A stretch of 64,000 bases of DNA from Antarcticirhabdus aurantiaca (lineage in GTDB: Bacteria; Pseudomonadota; Alphaproteobacteria; Rhizobiales; Rhizobiaceae): the NCBI RefSeq assembly GCF_009765365.1, contig NZ_VTOM01000016.1, positions 1 through 64,000 on the forward strand, given 5' to 3'. The notes beneath the pieces were generated by a model. It was not told where the DNA came from, searched no databases, and saw nothing but the letters and a program-made list of their open reading frames with translations. Below, in pieces: positions 35,054-43,696 of this stretch. The position numbers were made by a program, and so were the translations under genes. Numbering within the stretch: the first letter of the stretch is position 1; each line of letters begins with the position of its first letter.

Positions 35054-35063
35054 CCCGGATCAA
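35050..35063. promoter_or_regulatory. Fnr box overlapping the ccoP stop, upstream of ccoG
   Basis: TTGAC-CCGG-ATCAA matches 9 of 10 fixed positions. The TGA of ccoP (35051-35053) is part of the left half-site. It lies 63 bases before the ccoG start and would give the maturation genes their own low-oxygen promoter. Confidence 0.8.
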
Positions 35064-35125
35064 GGCGCGGCGAACCCGGCGGACGTAGGGAAGCCCCGAA
35101 CGAAGTCACGAGGAACGCCGCGCCG

Positions 35126-36694
35126 ATGGCAACCCTGATCGACACCATCCGGAACGACCCCCGGAGCCCGCGCCGGGGCCTCCAGGGCGTCGGCGCCGAA
35201 CCCGTGCGGAGCGCCGAGCCCGTCAACGACCGCGAGCTGCGCTCGGACTACGAGGCGCGCCGGCACATCTTCCCGTCCCGGGTGCACGGCGCCTTCCGGC
35301 GGATCAAATGGACGTTGGTCGCGCTCCTTCTCGGCATCTACTGGGGAACGCCGTGGATCCGCTGGGACCGTGGGCCCGCGGCACCCGACCAGGCCGTCCT
35401 CCTCGACCTCGCGCGGCGCCGCTTCTACTTCTTCGGCATCGAGATCTGGCCGCAGGAATTCTACTACGTCGCCGGCCTCCTGATCATGGCGGCCCTCGGC
35501 CTGTTCCTCGTCACCTCGGTGGCGGGCCGCGCCTGGTGCGGCTATGCCTGCCCCCAAACCGTCTGGACGGACCTCTTCATCGCCGTCGAGCGGCTCGTGG
35601 AGGGCGACCGCAACGCGCGGGCGAAGCTCGACGCCTCGCCCTGGACCCTCACCAAGATCCGCAAGCGCCTGACGCTCTGGAGCCTCTGGCTCGTGATCGC
35701 CGCGGCCACGGGCGGCGCATGGGTGTTCTACTTCGCCGACGCGCCCACCCTTCTCGTCGACCTCGTGTCCGGCACTGCGGCGCCGGTCGCATACACGACG
35801 GTCGCGCTCCTTGCCGCCACCACCTTCTGGCTTGCCGGCTTCATGCGCGAGCAGGTCTGCACCTACATGTGCCCCTGGCCGCGCATCCAGGGCGCGATGC
35901 TCGACGAGCACTCGCTGATCGTCACCTACAACGACTGGCGGGGCGAGCCGCGCTCGCGCCATGCCAAGAAGGCGATCGCGGCGGGCCGGGACGTCGGCGA
36001 CTGCGTCGACTGCAACGCCTGCGTCGCCGCATGCCCCATGGGCATCGACATCCGCAACGGCCAGCAGCTCGAATGCATCACCTGCGCCCTGTGCATCGAC
36101 GCCTGCAACCGCATCATGGAGAAGGTCGGCAAGCCGCGGGGCCTCGTGTCCTACTCGACGCTCGCCGATTACGAGCGTCACGCGCAAACCGCCGCGACCC
36201 TCGGGCGCGACACGGCCCGTGCCGAGCAGAGGGGGCCCTCGATCTCGAAGGTCCTCCGGCCGCGCACCATCCTCTACTTCGGACTCTGGGCCACCATCGG
36301 CGTCGCGATGCTGGTCGCGCTCGCCGCCAGGGGCGAGATCGGCATGACGGTGCTCCATGACCGCGCGCCGCTCTTCACGACCCTGTCGGACGGCAGCGTG
36401 CGCAACGGCTACGAGCTGAAGCTCGTCAACAAGGCCGGGGAGCCGCGCAGCCTGGCGCTGGCGATCCAGGGGCTGCCCGACGCGACGATGTGGACGGCGG
36501 AGAACGGCGAGCGCACCCGCTCCGCGGTCGTCGACGTGCCGCCCGACTCGGTGCGGGACCTGCGCGTCTTCGTCCTGCGCCCGGCCGCAAACGCCGCCCC
36601 CGCCGACTTCGCCTTCGTCCTCACCGACCCGCGCTCGAACGAGACCGTCGTCGAGGATGCACGCTTCGAGGCCAAGGAGGTCACGCGCAAATGA
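35126..36694 (+). CDS. ccoG: CcoG, polyferredoxin-like cbb3 assembly protein
   Basis: A 522-residue membrane protein needed for cbb3 maturation, thought to reduce Cu(II) for insertion. It has about five helices, a membrane C-x3-C pair (WCGYACPQTVW), CTYMCPWPRIQGA, and two [4Fe-4S] ferredoxin motifs, CVDCNACVAACPMG and CITCALCIDACN. The C-terminal periplasmic part is the Ig-like FixG domain (NGYELKLVNKAGEPRSLAL). The first gene of ccoGHIS; its stop overlaps the ccoH start as ATGA. Confidence 0.96.
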   Translation: MATLIDTIRNDPRSPRRGLQGVGAEPVRSAEPVNDRELRSDYEARRHIFPSRVHGAFRRIKWTLVALLLGIYWGTPWIRWDRGPAAPDQAVLLDLARRRFYFFGIEIWPQEFYYVAGLLIMAALGLFLVTSVAGRAWCGYACPQTVWTDLFIAVERLVEGDRNARAKLDASPWTLTKIRKRLTLWSLWLVIAAATGGAWVFYFADAPTLLVDLVSGTAAPVAYTTVALLAATTFWLAGFMREQVCTYMCPWPRIQGAMLDEHSLIVTYNDWRGEPRSRHAKKAIAAGRDVGDCVDCNACVAACPMGIDIRNGQQLECITCALCIDACNRIMEKVGKPRGLVSYSTLADYERHAQTAATLGRDTARAEQRGPSISKVLRPRTILYFGLWATIGVAMLVALAARGEIGMTVLHDRAPLFTTLSDGSVRNGYELKLVNKAGEPRSLALAIQGLPDATMWTAENGERTRSAVVDVPPDSVRDLRVFVLRPAANAAPADFAFVLTDPRSNETVVEDARFEAKEVTRK

Positions 36695-37188
36695 ACCCGT
36701 CGAAAGCTTCCGGTCCGGCGGCGAGGCGCGGCTTCGTCTTCACCGGCCGGCACATGGTCGGCGTCGTCGCCCTGTTCTTCGGGACGATCATCGGCGTCAA
36801 CGTGGTCATGGCCTACAAGGCGATCTCGACCTTTCCGGGCCTCAACGCGAAGAACAGCTACGTCGCGAGCCAGACCTACAACCTCCTCCTCGACGAGGCG
36901 GCCGAGCAGGAAGCGCGTGGCTGGACCTCGACGGTGACCCTCCGCGGCGGCCGCCTCGAATTCCGGTTGCGCGACGCGGCCGGCCGCCCGGTGCCGGGCC
37001 TCGACGTCCGGGCCCTCGCCGGCCGGCCCGCCAGCGCCGCCTCCGACCGGCTCCTGCGCCTGGCGCCGGCGGGCGACGGCTTCGAGGCCGGGGAAGTCCT
37101 CGAGCGCGGCCGCTGGCTCGTCGAGATCGAGGCGCGGCAGGGCCCGAGCCTCGCCTGGCGCGAAACGCGCGCGCTCTCCACCGACTGA
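36691..37188 (+). CDS. ccoH: CcoH/FixH, cbb3 assembly protein
   Basis: A 165-residue protein with one N-terminal membrane helix (HMVGVVALFFGTIIGVNVVM) and a periplasmic beta-rich FixH domain (TSTVTLRGGRLEFRLRDAAG, then GRWLVEIEARQG). FixH helps stabilise CcoN assembly and copper loading. The ATG overlaps the ccoG stop. Confidence 0.93.
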   Translation: MNPSKASGPAARRGFVFTGRHMVGVVALFFGTIIGVNVVMAYKAISTFPGLNAKNSYVASQTYNLLLDEAAEQEARGWTSTVTLRGGRLEFRLRDAAGRPVPGLDVRALAGRPASAASDRLLRLAPAGDGFEAGEVLERGRWLVEIEARQGPSLAWRETRALSTD

Positions 37189-37199
37189 GGAAAGCCCCG

Positions 37200-39473
37200 A
37201 TGTCCGCACTCGTCGACGCGGCCGCGCCGCTCCCCTCGCCCGTTCCGAGCCCGGCGCCCCCGCGCCGGGAGCCGCTCGACCCCGCCTTCCTGCGCCTCGC
37301 GCCGGACGGAACCCGCCACGTCGAGTTCATGGTCGAGGACATGCACTGCGCCGGCTGCCTCGCCCGCGTCGAGCGGGCGGCGGCGAGCGTGCCCGGCGTC
37401 TCCCACGCGCGCGCGAACCTCACGACCAAGCGGCTCAGCGTCGCGATCGACCCCGCCGGCGCCCCGGAGGCCGTGCTCGACGCGCTGGAGGCGGCCGGCC
37501 GCACCGCCCGGCCCTTCGACCCCGCCGCGCTCGCCGCGCAGAACTCGGGCGCGGAGAAGGAGCTGATCCGCTGCATGGCCGTCGCGGGCTTCGCCTCGGC
37601 CAACGTCATGCTGCTCTCGGTCTCGGTCTGGTCCGGTGCGGACGGCGCGACGCGCGACCTCTTCCACTGGCTTTCCGCGGCCATCGCCGTCCCGGCGGTC
37701 ATCTATGCCGGCCGCCCCTTCTTCCGTTCGGCCGGCCGGGCGCTCCGGCACTTCACGACCAACATGGACGTGCCGATCGCGATCGGCGTCGTGGTGGCGA
37801 CGCTGCTCAGCCTCTACGAGACCGTCACCTCCGGCCCGCACGCCTGGTTCGACGGCTCCGTCTCGCTGCTCTTCTTCCTGCTCGTCGGGCGGGTGCTCGA
37901 CGAGCGGATGCGCGGCGTCGCCAGGTCGAGCGCGGCGCGGCTCCTGTCGCTCGCACCCGACAACGCCGCCCTCCTCCTCGCCGACGGGCGCATGCAGCGC
38001 CTCCCGACCGCCTCGCTGCGGGTCGGGGACCGGGTCCGCATACTGCCCGGCGAGCGCGTGCCGGTCGACGGCACGGTGCTGGCGGGATCGAGCGACGTCG
38101 ACCGCTCCCTCCTCACGGGCGAGTCCCTGCCCGAGGCGGTTGCGGCCGGCGGTTCCGTCCATGCCGGCTCGATGAACCTGACGGGCCTTCTGGAGGTCCG
38201 CGTCGACGCGCCGTCCGGCGAAACGCTGCTCGCCGGCGTCGTGCGCCTCATGGAGGCCGTGGAGCGGCCGAACGGGCGCTTCGTTCGCTTGGCGGACCGC
38301 GCCGCCCGGCTCTACGCGCCCGTCGTCCACGCCGCCGCGCTCATCACCCTCCTCGGCTGGCTCGCGCTGGGCTCCGGCATCCACGCCGCGGTGACGGCGG
38401 CGGTGGCCGTCCTCATCATCACCTGCCCCTGCGCGCTCGGCCTCGCCGTGCCCGCCGTCCAGGTGACGGCCGCCGGGCGCCTCCTGTCGCGCGGCATCAT
38501 CCTGAAGGACGGGGCGGGCCTGGAGAAGCTGAGCGAGGTCGACACGGTGGTCTTCGACAAGACGGGCACGCTGACGCGCGGGCGCCCGCGACTGGCGCAG
38601 GCGCCGGACACGGCGGACGAGACGGTTTGGCAGGTAGCGGCAGGCCTTGCCGGAGCGAGCCGCCATCCGCTCTCGCTCGCCATCGCCGAGGCGGCGCGGA
38701 GCCGGGGCATCGTCCCCATCCCCCTCGACGATCGCGCGGAACTTGCGGGCCATGGCGTTTCGGCGAGCTTGGCGGGCGTTCCCGTGCGCCTCGGCCGCCC
38801 GGAATGGGTGAGCGGCGAGGCAGCCGGCCGCTCGGCGGGCACGCAGGTCTGGCTGAGGATCGGCGAGGGTCCGGCTCACCGCTTCGGCTTCGCCGACGAG
38901 CTGCGGCCGGACGCCGCCGAGACTGTCCGGGGCCTGCGCGCGCTCGGCCTTGACGCCCATCTCCTCTCGGGCGACGCCCTTCCGGCCGTCGCCGCCGTCG
39001 CGGAGGAGGTCCGGATCGGCTCCGCCACGGCCGAATGCCTGCCCGGCGCCAAGGTCGAGGCGCTGCGCGACCTCACGCTCGCGGGACGCCGCGTCCTGAT
39101 GGTCGGCGACGGCATCAACGACGCGCCGGCGCTCGCCGCCGCGCACGTCTCGATGTCGCCGGCGGGCGCCGCCGACATCGCCCAGGCCGCCGCCGACCTC
39201 GTCTTCACGGGCGAGCGGCTGGGCCCGGTCCTCGAGGCGATCGCCGCGGCGCGGGCCACCCGCCGCAAGATCCTCCAGAACTTCGTTCTCGCCATCGGCT
39301 ACAACGTCGTCGCGGTGCCGATCGCCGTCCTCGGCCTGGCGACGCCGCTCATCGCCGCCGTCTCCATGTCGGCCTCGTCGATCCTGGTGGTGGCGAACTC
39401 CCTCGCCCTGTCCTGGCGCGCGCTCCGCCCTGCGGACGGAACGGGGCCGACGTCGCGCGGAGACCGGCCGTGA
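37200..39473 (+). CDS. ccoI: CcoI/FixI, copper-exporting P1B-type ATPase for cbb3 assembly
   Basis: A 757-residue P-type ATPase that moves copper for the oxidase CuB site. An N-terminal HMA domain has MEDMHCAGC-like MVEDMHCAGCLARV; the membrane metal site is ITCPCALGLAVP; catalytic motifs are LTGESLP, FDKTGTLTRG (phosphorylated Asp), SRHPLSLAI and MVGDGINDAPAL. Eight helices are expected and seem present. It follows ccoH after 11 bases and overlaps ccoS by GTGA. Confidence 0.96.
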   Translation: MSALVDAAAPLPSPVPSPAPPRREPLDPAFLRLAPDGTRHVEFMVEDMHCAGCLARVERAAASVPGVSHARANLTTKRLSVAIDPAGAPEAVLDALEAAGRTARPFDPAALAAQNSGAEKELIRCMAVAGFASANVMLLSVSVWSGADGATRDLFHWLSAAIAVPAVIYAGRPFFRSAGRALRHFTTNMDVPIAIGVVVATLLSLYETVTSGPHAWFDGSVSLLFFLLVGRVLDERMRGVARSSAARLLSLAPDNAALLLADGRMQRLPTASLRVGDRVRILPGERVPVDGTVLAGSSDVDRSLLTGESLPEAVAAGGSVHAGSMNLTGLLEVRVDAPSGETLLAGVVRLMEAVERPNGRFVRLADRAARLYAPVVHAAALITLLGWLALGSGIHAAVTAAVAVLIITCPCALGLAVPAVQVTAAGRLLSRGIILKDGAGLEKLSEVDTVVFDKTGTLTRGRPRLAQAPDTADETVWQVAAGLAGASRHPLSLAIAEAARSRGIVPIPLDDRAELAGHGVSASLAGVPVRLGRPEWVSGEAAGRSAGTQVWLRIGEGPAHRFGFADELRPDAAETVRGLRALGLDAHLLSGDALPAVAAVAEEVRIGSATAECLPGAKVEALRDLTLAGRRVLMVGDGINDAPALAAAHVSMSPAGAADIAQAAADLVFTGERLGPVLEAIAAARATRRKILQNFVLAIGYNVVAVPIAVLGLATPLIAAVSMSASSILVVANSLALSWRALRPADGTGPTSRGDRP

Positions 39474-39649
39474 ACGCCCTCCTCTACCTCATCCCCGTGG
39501 CGCTCGGATTCGGCCTTGCGGGCCTTGCCGCGTTCCTCTGGACGCTCCGGTCCGGCCAGTACGAGGACCTGGAGGGAGCGGGCGCGCGGATCCTCCTCGA
39601 CGATGAGCCGGAGGCGGTGACAAGGGAAGGCGACGGGCGCCATGTTTGA
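39470..39649 (+). CDS. ccoS: CcoS, small cbb3 maturation protein
   Basis: A 59-residue single-helix protein with the CcoS pattern: NALLYLIPVALGFGLAGLAA, WTLRSGQYEDLEG, then ARILLDDE. CcoS is required to insert cofactors into CcoN. It begins with a GTG overlapping the ccoI stop and its end overlaps the next gene by 8 bases. Confidence 0.93.
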   Translation: MNALLYLIPVALGFGLAGLAAFLWTLRSGQYEDLEGAGARILLDDEPEAVTREGDGRHV

Positions 39650-40064
39650 GCTGCTCAAGATCGCCCACCTCATCATGATGGCGATGGCTTCCGGCTCGAC
39701 CCTTTCCTCCTACGTCGTCCTTCGCGCCAGCGTCGGACGGGAGGACGAGGCGGGACTTGCCCTCGCGCGGCGGACGCTCGCCGAACTCACGACGTTCGCG
39801 GTGGGGTTCGTCTGGATCAGCGGCGCCGCGCTGTTGTGGAGCCGCGCGCACGCTCCCGAGCCTGCGGTCAGCGCCTGGTTCTACGCCAAGCTGGCCTTCG
39901 TCGCGCTCTTCACCCTGGCCCACGCCGCCCAACGCTTGTCGGGACGGCGCCTGCGAGGCGGACCCGATCGCGTTCCCGCGCGGCGGGGGACGGAGCGCTG
40001 GGCGTCGGTGGCCTGGCTGATGTCGCTGCTGGCGATCTGCCTGGCGGTCGTCTCCTTCGAATGA
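39642..40064 (+). CDS. four-helix membrane protein at the end of the cco block
   Basis: The 140-residue product has about four helices (LLKIAHLIMMAMASGSTLSS, TFAVGFVWISGAALLWSRA, WFYAKLAFVALFTLAHAAQ, WASVAWLMSLLAICLAVVSF). His9 and His93 lie within helices and could bind haem or metal; the plan resembles CopD/DUF2269-type proteins, but I cannot name it. It overlaps ccoS by 8 bases, so it belongs to the maturation operon and may help copper or haem handling. Confidence 0.75.
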   Translation: MFELLKIAHLIMMAMASGSTLSSYVVLRASVGREDEAGLALARRTLAELTTFAVGFVWISGAALLWSRAHAPEPAVSAWFYAKLAFVALFTLAHAAQRLSGRRLRGGPDRVPARRGTERWASVAWLMSLLAICLAVVSFE

Positions 40065-40323
40065 TGCATGCTGCCGGCCGGCCGGACCAAGTTCCGGGAC
40101 ATCCGCGGCCGAGCGGATCCGCGCACGACGGGCTCCGCGCACTGATTGTTGCGTGGGAGTCGCTCGGCATGATCGGCAAGCCCATCATGGAGGCGGAGAG
40201 CCTCCGGGCGCCCCAAGTTGCCACGGTGCGGAAGAGTTAGCCGTGCACGACCTGAAGCGCTTGCATCCAAATGATTTTTGGCCTTTGGCTGGCCTTGTCT
40301 GATCGAGGCGGCGGGGACAATCT

Positions 40324-42483
40324 GTGCGGCTGAAGAGTGTCGGTGATGCGCGTTATCGCATGATCGTGGAGAGCGCCACGACCTTCGCTTTCGTCGTGAC
40401 GGATCTCGAAGGGAACATCTCCGAATGGAGCCCGGGCGCCGAGGCGATCCTCGGGTGGAACGCGGAGGAGGTGCTCGGCCAAGCCGTGGATCTCATCTTC
40501 ACGCCGGAGGATGTGGCTGCCGGCGTTCCCCTGATCGAGATGGACAAGGCCCTTCGGGAGGGACGGGCGGCGGACGAGCGCTGGCACCTCAGGAAGGACG
40601 GCTCGCGGTTCTGGGCGTCCGGCGAGATCATGCCCCTCAAGGACGACGCGTCCGTGCCGGTCGGCTTCGTGAAGATCCTGCGCGATCGCACCTCAGAGCA
40701 CTTGGCCGGCGAGCGCCTGCGCCTTGCGGAGGCTCGTCTTCGCCAAGCCCAGGAAGCGGCTGGCGTCGGCGTCTTCACCATCGACGTCGTCGACGACGTG
40801 ATCACCGCGTCGCCCGAGTTCTCGCGCCTCTACGGACTGGAGCACCGGGAGCGCCGCCCGGCCGCTGACTTCGAGCGCCTCGTCCTGGCCGAGGATCAGG
40901 GCCTCGTCTCGCATGGCTCGACCCGCCGCTCGGCCCTGGCTCCGACGGACGTGGAGTACCGCGTTCGCAATCCGCGGACGGGCGAGCTGCGCTGGATCGC
41001 GCGCAAGGGCGAGTTCGAGCGCGACGTCGACGGGCGACCGATCCGCTTCGTCGGCGTGTCCCGCGACATCACCGACCAGGTGCTGGCCCGCCGGGAACTC
41101 GAGGACGAGCGCGAACTCCTGGCAGCCATGTTCGAGCAGGCGCCGACCTTCATGGCGCTCCTGGGCGGCCCCGGGCACCGCTTCGAGAAGGTGAACCCCG
41201 GCTATACCAAGCTTGTCGGTGGCCGCGACGTCGTCGGGAAGACCGTCGCCGAGGCGCTTCCCGAGGTGGTGGGCCAAGGCTTCGTGGACATCCTCGATGA
41301 GGTCTATCGCAGCGGCACCGCGCATCAGGCGCTCGGCCAGCCGGTCGAACTGCGGACGGGTGCGGACGGACATGTCGAGGAGCGGCACCTCGACTTCGTG
41401 TACCAGCCGATTCGCAGCTCCGCCGGCGACGTGACGGGCATCTTCGTCGAGGGTGCCGACGTAACCGGGCGCGTCGAGGCGGAGGCTCGGCTTGCTGCTG
41501 CCGAGCGGCGCTATCGCACGCTGTTCAACTCCATCGACGAGGGCTTCTGCGTCGTCGAGATGATCTTCGACGGCGGGCGGGCGGTGGACTACCGCTTCGT
41601 CGAGCACAACGCGGCCTTCGAGCGGCATACCGGGCTCGCCGGAGCCGAGGGTCGGACGGCACGGGAGATGGTGCCGGACCTCGAGGAGTTCTGGTACGAA
41701 ACCTACGGGCGGGTGGCGGCGACGGGCGAGGCCGTCCGCTTCCGCCACCGGGCCGAGCCGATGGATGGCCGCTGGTTCGAGGTCTACGCCTTTCGGCTCG
41801 ACGATCCCGCGCCCAACCAGGTCGGGATCCTGTTCTGCGACGTCACGGACCGGGTGGCCGCCGAGAGCCAGCGCCAGCTCCTCAACCGCGAGCTCTCGCA
41901 CCGCCTGAAGAACACGCTCGCGACCGTTCAGTCAATCGCGACGCAGACGCTGCGCTCGGCGCCGGACATGGCAAGCGCCCGGACCGCGCTGACGGCGCGC
42001 ATCCAGGCCCTGGCGAACGCCCACGACCTCCTGCTCCGCGGATCTCGGGATGCCGGTTCGGTCGAGGAGATCGTGCGCGGCGCCGTCTCCGTCCTGGACG
42101 GCGAGGGTCGGATCACGTTGTCCGGGCCGGAGGTGACGATCGGGCCGACGGCGGCGCTGGCCCTCTCGCTCACCTGCCACGAGCTGGCGACGAACGCGGG
42201 CAAGTACGGTGCCCTGTCCGCTCCCGGGGGATCGGTGTCGATCAGCTGGAGGGTCGACGCGCACGGCGCGGCCCCACCGCTGTTCGTGTTCGAGTGGTCG
42301 GAGCGCGGCGGGCCGCCGGTGACCCCGCCGGAACGCAAGGGTTTCGGCACGCGGCTGATCGAGATCGGGCTCGCGGGTTCCACGGGCCGGCCTGTCGAGA
42401 TCTCGTATGCGCCCGAAGGGGTTTCCTGCCGGATCGTCGCGCCGCTGGACAGGCTCACCGCCGAGAACGCCGGCGAGGCTTGA
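40324..42483 (+). CDS. multi-PAS HWE-type sensor histidine kinase
   Basis: A 719-residue cytoplasmic kinase. Four PAS-type units run from about 11 to 510 (starts VESATTFAFVVTD, AEARLRQAQEAAGVGVF, FEQAPTFMALLGGPGH, RTLFNSIDEGFCVVEM), then the HWE dimerisation region LNRELSHRLKNTLATVQSIA with phosphoacceptor His526 and an ATPase domain with CHELATNAGKYGAL and GFGTRLIEIGL. The start is GTG 40324. HWE kinases in this order often feed single-domain receivers or the PhyR stress pathway. No receiver gene is adjacent, and no membrane segment is visible. Confidence 0.93.
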   Translation: MRLKSVGDARYRMIVESATTFAFVVTDLEGNISEWSPGAEAILGWNAEEVLGQAVDLIFTPEDVAAGVPLIEMDKALREGRAADERWHLRKDGSRFWASGEIMPLKDDASVPVGFVKILRDRTSEHLAGERLRLAEARLRQAQEAAGVGVFTIDVVDDVITASPEFSRLYGLEHRERRPAADFERLVLAEDQGLVSHGSTRRSALAPTDVEYRVRNPRTGELRWIARKGEFERDVDGRPIRFVGVSRDITDQVLARRELEDERELLAAMFEQAPTFMALLGGPGHRFEKVNPGYTKLVGGRDVVGKTVAEALPEVVGQGFVDILDEVYRSGTAHQALGQPVELRTGADGHVEERHLDFVYQPIRSSAGDVTGIFVEGADVTGRVEAEARLAAAERRYRTLFNSIDEGFCVVEMIFDGGRAVDYRFVEHNAAFERHTGLAGAEGRTAREMVPDLEEFWYETYGRVAATGEAVRFRHRAEPMDGRWFEVYAFRLDDPAPNQVGILFCDVTDRVAAESQRQLLNRELSHRLKNTLATVQSIATQTLRSAPDMASARTALTARIQALANAHDLLLRGSRDAGSVEEIVRGAVSVLDGEGRITLSGPEVTIGPTAALALSLTCHELATNAGKYGALSAPGGSVSISWRVDAHGAAPPLFVFEWSERGGPPVTPPERKGFGTRLIEIGLAGSTGRPVEISYAPEGVSCRIVAPLDRLTAENAGEA

Positions 42484-42520
42484 GACCGGCGAAAGGGAGC
42501 CGACGCGCCGCCCCGACGGC

Positions 42521-42994
42521 TCAGCGGTTCGACCGAGGGTTTCGGTCCTCGTCCTGAGGATCCATGAAGCCGGCGCGCACCATCAGAAGCATCCGCGTCA
42601 GCTCGTTCCTTTCCGCCTCGTCGAGGCGCCGTACGGAGAGTTGGTGCACTCGCAGCGCGACCGGCGCGATCCTCCGGAAGACGCGGTCCGAGGCGGCGGT
42701 CACCTCCAGGCGACGCGCCCGACGGTCCTCCGGATCGATCGTGCGCTCCACGGGGCCACGCGCCTCCAACTGCGTGACGAAGTCCGATGCGGTCATCGGC
42801 TGTACGCCCATCCGGCCGGCCAACCCGCGCATGGTGAGGCGCGGAATCCCCGCGATCTGGACCAGGGTCCGCAACTCGCCGGCCTTCAACGCCACGTTCT
42901 CGGCTTCGAGCCCTCGCTCGAGGGACGGCCAACAGAAACGCGCCACACCACTCAAAACAAAGCCCAGGCCGCTTGCGGACAGAATGCCGTCCAC
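42521..42994 (-). CDS. MarR-family regulator
   Basis: A 157-residue MarR protein starting at a GTG. The HTH is LTMRGLAGRMGVQPMTASDF and the wing is VERTIDPEDRRARRLEVTAA; the C-terminal helix (HQLSVRRLDEAERNELTRML) makes the dimer. It is more distant from the other three MarR proteins in this window, which share IRPST/NVRPST. Its upstream region is AT-rich for this genome and probably contains its promoter. No clear target gene is adjacent. Confidence 0.88.
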   Translation of the reverse strand: MDGILSASGLGFVLSGVARFCWPSLERGLEAENVALKAGELRTLVQIAGIPRLTMRGLAGRMGVQPMTASDFVTQLEARGPVERTIDPEDRRARRLEVTAASDRVFRRIAPVALRVHQLSVRRLDEAERNELTRMLLMVRAGFMDPQDEDRNPRSNR

Positions 42995-42995
42995 T

Positions 42996-43696
42996 CGACA
43001 ATCTCTACAATTTACTGGCTAACCGAAACTTCACTATACTAATCAGCTTGCGAATGGCGCAAAAGGCGAAACCGCCATTGGTCGCAAAAAACTTTGTCTC
43101 TTGGTTTACGCGCCGGCTCCGCCGAGGTCTTTCACTCACCCGAACGCCGTCGCGCCTCAACCGCCCGTCCCGCTTGCCGCCACCGGACGTGCCGAGTGCC
43201 GGTCCTGCCGGGGCCTTGTTCGTCCGGGTGGCGCGAGGCACGCGCATCGCGATGGATGGCTCACGGCAGCTCATGCGTTGCGCGGCCATACCGATGGTCC
43301 TGGTCCCCGCTACAGCCGCCGCTCCGGTCGTCCACCCTGCCGTCGATACAACCGATGCGGGCGGCGGGCGTTTCCCCAAAGGTCGGGATGGTACGATCAC
43401 CGCGCCGCCCGGGAGGAGGAGGCCGCCGGCAGCCGGGACCGCACGCGTGAGACGTCTCCGCCTTGTCTCAAGGTTCGCGCGTCGCGCCGTGCCGATGCTG
43501 TTCGTTGCCGTCATGGACGTGCTCGGCTGATGCGCTGCCGCCGCTTCATCGATCCTTATCGATCTGACCCTACAGTCGTGCCGAAGTCACAGAAGGCATC
43601 GGTTGTCACGAAGACAAACACGGAGGAGGCTCGATGCCGTCCCGTGCGTGACGTACGGACCTTCGATGAGCCCGGCGTCCGGCGGAGGCGGCAAGA
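42996..43696. other. long intergenic region with AT-rich promoter side
   Basis: About 700 bases between divergent genes. The MarR-proximal part (about 43000-43100) is unusually AT-rich and includes TATACT near 43033. Frames beyond it read as Arg/Pro-rich sequence; a decayed transporter gene cannot be excluded, but nothing is recognisable. Confidence 0.35.

Noticed and set aside
36876-39146. Long minus-strand frame opposite ccoH-ccoI
   Set aside because: Antisense of the copper ATPase gene, with no recognisable motif.
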